Source: Prevotella sp. MGM1
GTDB taxonomy: Bacteria; Bacteroidota; Bacteroidia; Bacteroidales; Bacteroidaceae
Assembly: GCF_002933775.1 (NCBI RefSeq)
Contig: NZ_BEWV01000221.1
Coordinates: forward strand, 1-64,000
Reading direction: 5' to 3'
Length of the DNA stretch: 64,000 nt
Every line of letters begins with the position of its first letter. Within the stretch, counting starts at the first letter, position 1. The notes beneath the pieces are model-generated. The model worked only from the letters and a program-made list of their open reading frames with translations. It was not told the origin of the DNA and made no database searches. A program made the position numbers and the translations under genes. Positions 34,201 to 42,994 of the stretch are shown one piece after another.

Positions 34201-35865
34201 CTACCACGTGAGGCGTATGCCGAACGGAACGGAGAATGAGAACGGGTGTTCCGACCATGTGGTGCGCACTCCGCTGCCCGTGGGTATGTGATAGTTAAGT
34301 GTCGGTTCGATGTAGACCCCGATATTTGGCGTTATGTCGTACTTTATGCCTGCGCCTGCGTTGACCGACCATTGGAACGGAACATTTAGTTTGCGGCTGC
34401 CGGTGCACATGGACATGGTGTCCGTCACCAGCCATTCTTTGCTCCTCCCGCCTATCGGGATATTCACTACCATGCCTGCCGTGCAGTATGCCGACAGTTT
34501 CTTGTAGTCGGCAATGCGGTATGACATGCGCAGCGGTATGCCGATATAATGTATCTTTCTGTCGTTGCGTATGTGGTTTTCGCCTCCCATGAACGATGAA
34601 GAACGCAACAGCGAGTATTGCAGTCCCGACTCGAAAGCTGTACGGCTGTTTATTTTCTTGGTCAGTGTGATACCTATTGTGACTGGCTTCTCGTGTTTTT
34701 CCCGTTCCACGATCTTTCCGCTGTTGCTCTTGGCGATATCTGTAAGCAGGGTGGTGTCGGCCGGTGTGCCGGGATGTTGCTTGGCCAACAGATACTCGTG
34801 AAGTTCTTCCCATGTGCTTATGTTTGCAGGGATGGAAGTGTCTATGTCCGGACTGTTGCCTCCAGTGGAAATCATCTTGTATATGTTATGTGCGAGAGCG
34901 GGGCCGACAGATCCGGCCACTACCATTTCCCATTTGCGTAGCCTTTTCTTTCCTTTGTTGGCTGCCGTGTGGGTGTATTGTCGGCGTTCGGGATGTGAGG
35001 GTGGTATGGCGGGAGCGTTCTGTGCGCTGTCTTTGGGCTCATCCGTCTCGCCTTCTGTGCTTTTTGTGCCTGTGTCAGTATGGGCTTTTGCCTTTGTCCC
35101 TGTATCTTTTTCAGGGTATTTATGCGTGTCGGTTGCGTTTGTATATATGTGTGCTGATGTTTTCCCGTATGTCCCTGTGTCTTGCTGTGTATCCTTCTTC
35201 CGCCCGTCCATATCTTTTATTGTCCTTCCGCCTGTGCTTTCGTTACCCGCCACCTCGGTGTCCTTCTTTGTTTCGAAATATTTATATACAGGGAGCAATA
35301 TCATGGATATGATTATAAGTACCGGAGTCATGCTGTCGGCCAATATTTTTCTTAGCATGTTTTTTGCACGGTACAGTTGCGATGACGACGTGTGCGGCCT
35401 GATACCGAGGGTCTCTGCGATTTCCTTATGGGACAAACCTTCGAGCACAGACATCCGGAATACGTGCCTGTAACCCTCTGGCAGTCTGTCTGTCAGTGAT
35501 ATAAGCTCTTCGGTCGTAATGTCGGTATATGTTTCGCGGCCGCTTTCCGGATCAGTCATGTATTCCTCGTGTGCGTCGGAAAGCGCCACGATATTTTCGC
35601 GCTTTCTGTCGTTAATGTATTTCAGTGTGATATTTCTCGTGATGGTAGTAAGCCACTCGCCGAATCTTTTCGGGTCTCGCAGCCTGTTTACAGACATTAA
35701 CGCAACGACAAAGGCGTCGTGCACAAGGTCGTCCGCTATGTCTGTGTCGTGTCTGAGAATATTGATGCACACGCCTTTCATCTTTTCGGCGTATGCCACG
35801 TACAGTAACCCGAAAGCCTCTGTGTCGCCGTTTTTCGCGCGTTTCACGAGTTTCTCCGTATCCAT
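34201..35865 (-). CDS. ECF sigma factor fused to an outer-membrane beta-barrel
   Basis: The 554-residue product (start Met at 35865; an upstream Met at 35937 is possible) combines parts that belong in different compartments. Residues 1-90 are sigma region 2 (DIADDLVHDAFVVAL, WLTTITRNITLKYI); about 115-175 are sigma region 4 with the helix-turn-helix LEGLSHKEIAETLGIRPHTSSSQL. One membrane helix follows at about 178-196 (MTPVLIIISMILLPVYKYF). Residues 200-395 are a hydrophilic Thr/Lys/Asp-rich linker. Residues 395-554 resemble a small outer-membrane barrel: alternating strands, LHYIG-like IHYIGIPLRMSYR, FQWSVNAGAGIKYDITPNIGVYIEPTLNYH and a C-terminal aromatic (GIRLTW). In related Bacteroidota loci the sigma factor and barrel are usually two genes. 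A signal passing from the outer membrane to transcription is inferred. Confidence 0.8.
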   Translation of the reverse strand: MDTEKLVKRAKNGDTEAFGLLYVAYAEKMKGVCINILRHDTDIADDLVHDAFVVALMSVNRLRDPKRFGEWLTTITRNITLKYINDRKRENIVALSDAHEEYMTDPESGRETYTDITTEELISLTDRLPEGYRHVFRMSVLEGLSHKEIAETLGIRPHTSSSQLYRAKNMLRKILADSMTPVLIIISMILLPVYKYFETKKDTEVAGNESTGGRTIKDMDGRKKDTQQDTGTYGKTSAHIYTNATDTHKYPEKDTGTKAKAHTDTGTKSTEGETDEPKDSAQNAPAIPPSHPERRQYTHTAANKGKKRLRKWEMVVAGSVGPALAHNIYKMISTGGNSPDIDTSIPANISTWEELHEYLLAKQHPGTPADTTLLTDIAKSNSGKIVEREKHEKPVTIGITLTKKINSRTAFESGLQYSLLRSSSFMGGENHIRNDRKIHYIGIPLRMSYRIADYKKLSAYCTAGMVVNIPIGGRSKEWLVTDTMSMCTGSRKLNVPFQWSVNAGAGIKYDITPNIGVYIEPTLNYHIPTGSGVRTTWSEHPFSFSVPFGIRLTW

Positions 35866-35979
35866 ATCTGAATTGTTTTTACGATATGAAGATTTATAAA
35901 TGCGGAAAAGACTGCTTTGCGATTGGTTAAAATACATTAAACGACGACAAGCCTTATATGGTGTAAAACTTTTAAATGT

Positions 35980-36377
35980 AATAATAAAGTCACGGATTTA
36001 ACGCTTTGTTTTTCTTCAAACCAGAGCGTGCGGCACGATACGCAACACTGTATAGAATGCGATAGTGGCTTGATTTTTAAACGGGAAAAAGGGTGGTTTA
36101 TTGCAACGGGACGCTCGTTGGAGCGCATTGGGACGTTAATTGGCTTGCGTTTAGCCGCCCGTTGCGATACAACGGGCGGCTAAACGCAAGCCAATTAGCG
36201 TCTCGTTGCGAAAAAAACGGGAAAGTATGTGTGCGGATTTAATCGCTAAAAGTGAATAGTCTGATGTATGGGGCTGAAACACAGGTTGTTGTGTAAAAAT
36301 CCGAATACGGCGATATTTACGGCCGTGGGATTTGTATCTCGAAAAAAATCGAAATATAAACGACCTTTTGTAAATAT
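35980..36377 (+). repeat. Dispersed palindromic element, copy C (about 400 bp)
   Basis: The left box begins about 115 bases upstream of the sigma-fusion start with AATAAAGTCACGG, TTAACGCTTTGTTTTTC and ACGATACGCAAC. The centre is a perfect palindrome with 27-base arms at 36138-36164 and 36170-36196 and a 5-base loop, built on GGCTTGCGTTTAGCCGCCCG; the outer flanks GCAACGGGACGCTCGTTG and AGCGTCTCGTTGC continue the stem imperfectly and end in AAAAAAA. The right box reads TTACGGCCGTGGGATTT, AATCGAAATATAAACG and CTTTTGTAAATATT and abuts the esterase stop codon on the opposite strand. Confidence 0.8.
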
Positions 36378-37217
36378 TTATCTGGGTTTTATTTCCTTCA
36401 CCATGTCAAATCTGGTTTCCTCGGGTGAGAGATCTTCGTATGCCGTTTTCAAGTCGGGCAGGGATATGGTTATATCCTTGTCTGTCTCCCTCGGATTGTC
36501 GTTTAGCGAGTGAGAGAACAACCAGTCGTATGTCTGTTTGAGGTATAGGATGCGCGCCAGGTCACCGTGCGACGCTCCTTTCAGCCAATCGTAGCGCAGA
36601 AGTCGGTCATTTCCGGATTTCTTTATCGACTCAACCACTGTCTTCGACTGGCTTACGGGTACGGCACGGTCGGCCGTGCCGTGCAGGATCCACAGCGGAA
36701 TGCGTCCAAGTCCTTCGAAATCCCTCAGTGTGCTGCCGCCGCACAGAGCCATGGCCGCCGCCACCCTGTCGGGGTAAGTTCCAGCGAAGTCGAGGGTGCC
36801 GTAGCCGCCGAGGCTCATTCCGATCACGTATACCCGTGTGGTGTCTACGTCGTGGTGCTGTGTCACCCAGTCGAGTATTCCGGCTATCTTCTTCGGGTTC
36901 CATGCTCCTCCCGGATTTTGCGGAGCTACAACCATGGCCGGGTAGTAACGGCCTTTCTCGATAGCATGCAGCAGTCCGTAGCGGCGGACTTTCTGCATGT
37001 TGTTGCCGCACAGGCTCGCTCCGTGCAGGAATATTATCAACGGGATGCGCCGGCGCTCGGCCACATATTCTCTCGGGGCATATAACCAGAAGTTATAGCT
37101 GTCTGCCACGGTGTTGCGCATGGCAGCCAGTTGCCCGCTCTGGGCAGCGGTGGTGAGGCATGTGGCGCATAACGCTATGCAGGCCGTGAGCCGTCTTATG
37201 AAAGCCGGAGTTCTCAT
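36378..37217 (-). CDS. Secreted alpha/beta-hydrolase esterase
   Basis: The 279-residue product has a signal peptide (about 1-26) and an alpha/beta-hydrolase fold with the oxyanion motif IIFLHGAS near 61-68. The catalytic triad can be placed as Ser135 in GMSLGGYG, Asp183 in HGTADRAVP and His217 in KGASHGDL. It resembles the CE1/feruloyl-esterase-like and dienelactone-hydrolase-like group, which removes acyl or phenolic esters from plant glycans; a peptidase role is less likely. Its start shares one base with the mscL stop (TGATG), so translation is coupled. Substrate is not known; a link to pectin or xylan side chains is plausible but unproven. Confidence 0.82.
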   Translation of the reverse strand: MRTPAFIRRLTACIALCATCLTTAAQSGQLAAMRNTVADSYNFWLYAPREYVAERRRIPLIIFLHGASLCGNNMQKVRRYGLLHAIEKGRYYPAMVVAPQNPGGAWNPKKIAGILDWVTQHHDVDTTRVYVIGMSLGGYGTLDFAGTYPDRVAAAMALCGGSTLRDFEGLGRIPLWILHGTADRAVPVSQSKTVVESIKKSGNDRLLRYDWLKGASHGDLARILYLKQTYDWLFSHSLNDNPRETDKDITISLPDLKTAYEDLSPEETRFDMVKEIKPR

Positions 37218-37645
37218 CAGCCTTGTTTCTCTTTGAGCAGGTCACGAATTTCGCTCAGCAGTTTCTCTTCCGCCGACGGCGCCGGAGTGGCGGCGGGCGT
37301 TGCCGGCTCTTCGTTTTTCTTCTCGGTGAGTTTCTTTATACCCCTTACGAGCATGAAAACGCAGAAAGCTATGATGATGAAATCGAACGTTGTTTGCAGG
37401 AAATTACCGTAGTTGATGGTCACGGGTTCGAGCTTTTCCATGCCGAGATCCACTCCCGGCAGTTCCATTTTGAGGTCTGTAAACTTCACACCTCCGATCA
37501 GCCATCCTATCGGTGGCATGATGATGTCGTTCACGATGGATGTGACAATCTTGCCGAACGCCCCGCCGATAATCACACCGACAGCCATATCGACAGCATT
37601 TCCCCTTACGGCAAACTCTTTGAATTCATTTAAAAATTTGCTCAT
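37217..37645 (-). CDS. mscL: Large-conductance mechanosensitive channel
   Basis: Forms the pentameric inner-membrane pore that opens under hypo-osmotic tension. The 142-residue product has the normal length: N-terminal [31 protein letters not shown] with the glycine-rich first membrane helix, a periplasmic loop, the second helix [20 protein letters not shown], an Ala/Pro-rich linker and the C-terminal bundle [16 protein letters not shown]. It shares a promoter region with the divergent GAPDH gene. Confidence 0.97.
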   Translation of the reverse strand: MSKFLNEFKEFAVRGNAVDMAVGVIIGGAFGKIVTSIVNDIIMPPIGWLIGGVKFTDLKMELPGVDLGMEKLEPVTINYGNFLQTTFDFIIIAFCVFMLVRGIKKLTEKKNEEPATPAATPAPSAEEKLLSEIRDLLKEKQG

Positions 37646-37686
37646 TGTTTTTTGATTTTTATATTATTTAATACTGGTTTCTGCCA

Positions 37687-37694
37687 CAAAATTA
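37687..37694 (-). promoter_or_regulatory. Candidate -7 element for mscL
   Basis: On the minus strand this reads TAATTTTG, matching TAnnTTTG, about 42 bases upstream of the mscL start. It is 13 bases from the divergent GAPDH element, so the two promoters overlap. Confidence 0.55.
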
Positions 37695-37706
37695 GAAAAA
37701 AAATTG

Positions 37707-37714
37707 TAACTTTG
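37707..37714 (+). promoter_or_regulatory. Candidate -7 element for the GAPDH gene
   Basis: TAACTTTG followed by CGG matches the -7 consensus. The start codon is 134 bases downstream, leaving a long leader. Confidence 0.6.
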
Positions 37715-37838
37715 CGGTCGTTAAGGAGAAAATGTGCATAAAAGATATTTCACTTGCGGCGATGGCAGGCCGTAATGTGTACTTTTGCTGGCATTACATA
37801 TAGAATACGAAATATTAAACCCTTTATTAAAATAATAA

Positions 37839-38858
<1,020 letters not shown>

Positions 38859-38889
38859 TTCATTTATCACGTTCTAATACGATAATGGA

Positions 38890-38919
38890 GCCGTCCGACG
38901 TATAGTCGGGCGGCTTTTT
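38890..38919 (+). terminator. Intrinsic terminator of the GAPDH gene
   Basis: Arms GCCGTCCGAC (38890-38899) and GTCGGGCGGC (38905-38914) pair with one G-T wobble and are followed by five Ts, 31 bases after the stop. Confidence 0.9.
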
Positions 38920-39072
38920 CATGCAAATGCCGATAGGGGCAAGTCCTGTCGTGTTCTTCTGTCTGCTGACGGCATGGCTTTAATCTGTGCTATGTAGCAA
39001 AAAACACAAAAAGCATTTGGTCGTTTCATGTAAAATTTATATCTTAGCCAACGTAAAAATACCCACAGATTT

Positions 39073-39948
39073 ATGGCAGACTATATACGATTTGACTGGG
39101 CTATGAAGCGTATGCTCCGCAACAAAGCCAATTTCGGAGTTCTCGAAGGATTGTTGACAACACTGCTCGAAGAAAAGATAACCATTCGGCACATGCTTGA
39201 AAGCGAAAGCAATCAGGAGGAAGAATACGATAAGTATAATCGTGTGGATATGTTGGCCGAAAATTCGAAGGGCGAACTGATATTGGTTGAAGTGCAGAAC
39301 AATAATGGGTTCGCGTATTTTCAACGCATGCTTTTCGGCACGTCTAAGCTTGTGGCTGAATATATCAAGCGCGGAGAGGACTATCAGAATGTGAGAAAGA
39401 TATATAGTGTGAACATTGTTTATTTCTCGCTCGGGCACGGGTCGGACTATGCCTATCACGGAACTACGGAGTTTAGGGGAATGCACGACAATGATATCTT
39501 GCAACTGTCGCCGTTTCAGGCGGAAAAGTTTAAAGTCGATACGGTGAGCAAACTTTTCCCCGAATACTATATATTAAAGGTGAACGACTTTAACAGGATG
39601 GCCAAGACACCGCTCGAAGAATGGATATACTATCTGAATACAGGAAATATTCCTGAAAAGTCTAATGCTTCAGGACTTGATGAGGCAAGGCAACGGCTAT
39701 TGCTTGATCGCATGACAAAAGACGAACTTGCCGCTTATTACAGACACCTTGACAATATCGTTATATTGCGTGACAATATAACAACAGAGCGTGCGGAAGG
39801 TAGAGCCGAGGGAAGAGCGGAAGGGGAAGCCCGGGGGCGTATTAAGGAAAAGTTGGAAATAGCCAGAAAGATGAAAGTTTTGGGTATAGACACGGTGACG
39901 ATTGCCGGAGCGACAGGACTGAATGAAAGTGATATATCCGCATTATAG
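39073..39948 (+). CDS. Rpn/PD-(D/E)XK nuclease family protein
   Basis: Rpn-type proteins are small PD-(D/E)XK DNA endonucleases once mislabelled as transposases. The 291-residue product has the family N-terminus (IRFDWAMKRMLRNKANFGVLEGLL) and an active-site array NRVDMLA with Asp59 and ILVEVQN with Glu73 and Gln75, the E-x-Q variant of the motif. The C-terminus (about 240-291) is a charged helical tail with a repeated AEGR unit, typical of the family and prone to length change. A likely promoter (TTTG at 39016-39019, TATCTTAG at 39040-39047) precedes it, and miaA follows 20 bases later. Cellular role in this group is uncertain: recombination, defence or toxin-like activity are all suggested. 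Confidence 0.85.
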   Translation: MADYIRFDWAMKRMLRNKANFGVLEGLLTTLLEEKITIRHMLESESNQEEEYDKYNRVDMLAENSKGELILVEVQNNNGFAYFQRMLFGTSKLVAEYIKRGEDYQNVRKIYSVNIVYFSLGHGSDYAYHGTTEFRGMHDNDILQLSPFQAEKFKVDTVSKLFPEYYILKVNDFNRMAKTPLEEWIYYLNTGNIPEKSNASGLDEARQRLLLDRMTKDELAAYYRHLDNIVILRDNITTERAEGRAEGRAEGEARGRIKEKLEIARKMKVLGIDTVTIAGATGLNESDISAL

Positions 39949-39968
39949 TATCTCTGGGAAACGGAATA

Positions 39969-40898
39969 ATGAATAAACTCATAACTATACTCGGGCCCAC
40001 GGCCAGCGGAAAGACTGCGCTTGCCGCCGCGCTTGCCGCGGATACAGGAGCCGAGATCATAAGTGGAGACAGTCGTCAGGTTTACAGGCGGATGGACATA
40101 GGGACAGGAAAAGATATTGCCGACTATGTCGTAGATGGAAGAAAAGTGCCGTATCATCTGATTGATATAGCCGAGCCTGGGACAAAATATAACCTGTTTC
40201 AGTATCAACACGACTTCTTGAAAGCCTATGATGATATTACGGCTCGGGGTGTTTTGCCGATACTTTGCGGCGGCACGGGGCTGTATATAGAATCCGTGCT
40301 CAAAGGATACAGACTGGCCTCGGTACCGGAAAACAAGACTCTCAGAATGTCGCTTGAAGGCAAGACGCTTGGAGAACTGACCGCAATACTGATAGAGTTG
40401 AAGCAAAGGAACGGCTCGAACATGCACAATACCACGGATGTGGATACGGCAAAGAGGGCGATCAGGGCAATAGAGATAGAGACATTCAACGGAGAAAACC
40501 CGACAGCTGCGGCCATGATGCCGTCGATAGACTCTTTGGTTATAGGTATAGACATAGAGCGTGAGGAGCGGAGAAGGAAAATCTCCGCGCGGCTAAAAAG
40601 CCGGCTCGAAGAGGGGATGGTGGATGAGATAAGGGCGTTGCTCGATAGCGGAATACCGGCGGATGACCTTATTTATTACGGTCTCGAATATAAGTTCGTG
40701 ACGGAATACATAATAGGAAAACTTTCTTATGATGAGATGTACGGGCGGTTGGAGATAGCCATCCATCAGTTTGCCAAACGGCAGATGACATGGTTCAGGG
40801 GGATGGAGCGCAGAGGGATAAATATTCATTGGATAAACTCAACATTGTCTTTGGATAAGAAGTTTGAAGAGATAAAACAATTGATGGGCGGATGGTAA
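39969..40898 (+). CDS. miaA: tRNA dimethylallyltransferase
   Basis: Adds an isopentenyl group to A37 of tRNAs reading UNN codons. The 309-residue product has the P-loop GPTASGKT at 9-16, ISGDSRQVYRRMDIGTGK (the DSRQVY substrate motif), GGTGLYIESVL and a C-terminal KRQMTWFRG segment that contacts tRNA. The central insertion is shortened compared with the E. coli enzyme, as in one of the two MiaA types found in Bacteroidota, so a second copy may exist elsewhere. It follows the Rpn gene by 20 bases. Confidence 0.93.
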   Translation: MNKLITILGPTASGKTALAAALAADTGAEIISGDSRQVYRRMDIGTGKDIADYVVDGRKVPYHLIDIAEPGTKYNLFQYQHDFLKAYDDITARGVLPILCGGTGLYIESVLKGYRLASVPENKTLRMSLEGKTLGELTAILIELKQRNGSNMHNTTDVDTAKRAIRAIEIETFNGENPTAAAMMPSIDSLVIGIDIEREERRRKISARLKSRLEEGMVDEIRALLDSGIPADDLIYYGLEYKFVTEYIIGKLSYDEMYGRLEIAIHQFAKRQMTWFRGMERRGINIHWINSTLSLDKKFEEIKQLMGGW

Positions 40899-40942
40899 AT
40901 CCGTTTGGATGAAACGATAATATTTCAATAGAAAATACGATA

Positions 40943-41878
40943 ATGGCAGTTGAAGCATCAAGATGGGGAATACTTTATTGTCCCAAGAAAGGAATAAACC
41001 GCAGACGCAGGCAATGGGAAAAAGTGCGTCGTGCTCTTGATGAGCGCGGTGTGCTTTATGATTTTGTTCAAAGTGAGAATACGGATAGCGTGGAACGGCT
41101 GATGCGTATGCTGATACACAACGGATACAAGACAATAATCATTGTCGGTGGAGACTCTGCGCTTAATGATGCTGTGAACTGTCTCATGATGGAGGAAAAG
41201 AATGTAAGGGACGGGATAGTTCTCGGTGTTATCCCTAACGGTGTGGTGAATGATTTCGCACGGTTCTGGAACTTCAAGGAAAGCAATATCGTGCAGACTA
41301 TAGACTGGCTCGTCAAGCATAGGGTGAGGAGAATAGACCTTGGATGCATACGTTATACGAACAAGAGGGGAGAGAAATGTCACCGCTATTTCCTGAATTG
41401 TGTGAACATAGGTCTTATTGCCGATATAATGAATCTGCGGCGTCAGACCCGCAGTCTACTTGGATCGCGTACCCTGTCGTTTTTTGTCTCTTTGGTGTTA
41501 ATGGTTTTCCATCGTCTTGATTATAAGGTGGATGTGAAAATAAATTCGGATGTAATAAAGAGAAGGGTCATGACGATATGTGTGGGAAGCGGTCCGGGAT
41601 ACGGACAGACACCCAATGCCGTGCCATACAACGGTCTGCTTGATGTTTCTGTGGTCTATCATCCGGAGGTTGTCCAATTGATTGGTGGTTTGTGGCTTCT
41701 TGTTACAGGGCGTTTCCTTAATCATCGTTGTGTCCATCCTTATCGCACTCGTGAGGTTATTGTGCGTGAGGCGAAGCATGCGATGGTTGGTATAGATGGA
41801 AGATTGATGAAAACACCGGTCGGGGAGTATAGGATAAGTGTGGAACAGGAATTGATAAACTTCCTTATTCCTGACTGA
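40943..41878 (+). CDS. Diacylglycerol-kinase-like lipid kinase with altered motif
   Basis: The 311-residue product has the two-domain fold of DagK/YegS-type soluble lipid kinases: an N-terminal nucleotide-binding domain and a C-terminal beta-sandwich. The nucleotide loop normally reading GGDGT is here GGDSALND (69-76), and the second motif normally PLGTGND reads PNGVVND (98-104). GPGYGQTPNAVPYNGLLDV matches the family's substrate region and VGIDGR the final motif. It probably phosphorylates a lipid, such as diacylglycerol or a sphingolipid base, at the membrane; the motif changes leave activity uncertain. It follows miaA by 44 bases. Confidence 0.8.
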   Translation: MAVEASRWGILYCPKKGINRRRRQWEKVRRALDERGVLYDFVQSENTDSVERLMRMLIHNGYKTIIIVGGDSALNDAVNCLMMEEKNVRDGIVLGVIPNGVVNDFARFWNFKESNIVQTIDWLVKHRVRRIDLGCIRYTNKRGEKCHRYFLNCVNIGLIADIMNLRRQTRSLLGSRTLSFFVSLVLMVFHRLDYKVDVKINSDVIKRRVMTICVGSGPGYGQTPNAVPYNGLLDVSVVYHPEVVQLIGGLWLLVTGRFLNHRCVHPYRTREVIVREAKHAMVGIDGRLMKTPVGEYRISVEQELINFLIPD

Positions 41879-42037
41879 TAAGATATTATTATGATTGGTA
41901 CAAATGCTTTTATATCGGCATCTGTACTGTTTCCACCGGCCTGTCTGTTTCTTACCGGCAGTTTGTATGTTTTTTTTGTCTCAGGATGAAAAATGTCTGT
42001 TGTCAGCCAGGTGGTTATGCCTATTGTATGGCAGGAG

Positions 42038-42739
42038 TCATCCCTTTTCCGATATGTTTTGCAGTTTGGTCTCGTTGATAATCTTTATTTTGCGGCCGTC
42101 GGTGGCAATAAGGCACTCGGACGCGAAAGCGGACAGGGTGCGGATAGCATTGCTTGTAGTCATGTTTGACATGTTTGCGAGGTCTTCTCTGCTCGGGTTG
42201 ATGCTCAGTGTGCTTCCGTCTTCTTCTATGCCGTATTTCTCTTTGAGAAAAAGCAGAGACTCCGCAAGTCTGGCACGGACATGTTTTTTTGTAAGGCTTA
42301 TTGTCCGCATGTCGGCAGCGCCAAGCATCATTGACAGTTCTTTTATGAAATAAAGAGACAGAACGGTATTCTCGGATATTAATTTTTTTATGACTTTAAT
42401 CGGTATCATACACACGGTTGAGTCTTCAAATGCGGAAGCTCCTGTTATATAATTCTCATCGGCAAATGCCGCTCTGTATCCGAAAAAGCCTTTTTCACCG
42501 ATTATTCTTACGATCTGATTATGGTTGTTGCACTCAATAAAAACCTTGACTTTGCCTTTCAGCAGGCACATGATGTATTCCGGACGTTCGTTTTCCTTGT
42601 ATATAGGTTCGTTTTTCGGGAATATCCTTATTTCAATGTTGTCTAATAAAAAATTGCGTTGTTTGTCGGTAAGCGGATCCCACAAAACCGATATTGATTT
42701 TGCAATATCAGTTTTTACTGTGTTTATGTTTCTGTTCAT
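42038..42739 (-). CDS. Crp/Fnr family transcriptional regulator
   Basis: The 233-residue product has an N-terminal cyclic-nucleotide-binding-like barrel (about 15-135; IMCLLKGKVKVF and GEKGFFGYRAAF) and a C-terminal winged helix (about 160-225; SREDLANMSNMTTSNAIRTLSAF is the helix-turn-helix). The Arg/Glu pair of true cAMP binders and the N-terminal cysteines of FNR are missing, so the ligand, if any, is unknown. It is divergently transcribed from the glycogen operon across a 255-base gap that holds a promoter for each direction, so control of that operon is plausible. Confidence 0.88.
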   Translation of the reverse strand: MNRNINTVKTDIAKSISVLWDPLTDKQRNFLLDNIEIRIFPKNEPIYKENERPEYIMCLLKGKVKVFIECNNHNQIVRIIGEKGFFGYRAAFADENYITGASAFEDSTVCMIPIKVIKKLISENTVLSLYFIKELSMMLGAADMRTISLTKKHVRARLAESLLFLKEKYGIEEDGSTLSINPSREDLANMSNMTTSNAIRTLSAFASECLIATDGRKIKIINETKLQNISEKG

Positions 42740-42765
42740 GGCTATTGGGGTTTATATCCTTAGTG

Positions 42766-42773
42766 CAAAAATA
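42766..42773 (-). promoter_or_regulatory. Candidate -7 element for the Crp/Fnr gene
   Basis: On the minus strand this reads TATTTTTG, matching TAnnTTTG, 27 bases upstream of the start codon. Confidence 0.55.
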
Positions 42774-42864
42774 GCAAAAAAACCTATAAAACAGTATAAT
42801 CTTATGTGAAATGTATTACATGGTATGTAAAAAAGTATGCTTTTATTAAATATTACTGTTTTTG

Positions 42865-42896
42865 TTTTGTAATGCCGATGAAATTTCTTAATTTTG
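42865..42896 (+). promoter_or_regulatory. Promoter of the glycogen operon
   Basis: TTTTG at 42865-42869 and TAATTTTG at 42889-42896 are separated by 19 bases, an excellent Bacteroidota promoter. The debranching enzyme starts 99 bases downstream. Confidence 0.75.
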
Positions 42897-42994
42897 GAAA
42901 TGATTTGTGAGACAATTTGTACGGATTGTTCAGCAATAAATATAAGATAAAAGCGGATGCTAACTAATGAATTAAAAACCTTAATATAGGAACT

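Noticed and set aside
35866-35937. Longer start for the sigma-barrel protein
   Set aside because: The extra 24 residues precede the usual sigma N-terminus and have no family counterpart; kept only as an alternative.
39073-39948. Rpn-type gene as a transposase of a mobile element
   Set aside because: The family was once labelled so, but there are no inverted repeats or target duplications around it and it has a nuclease motif.
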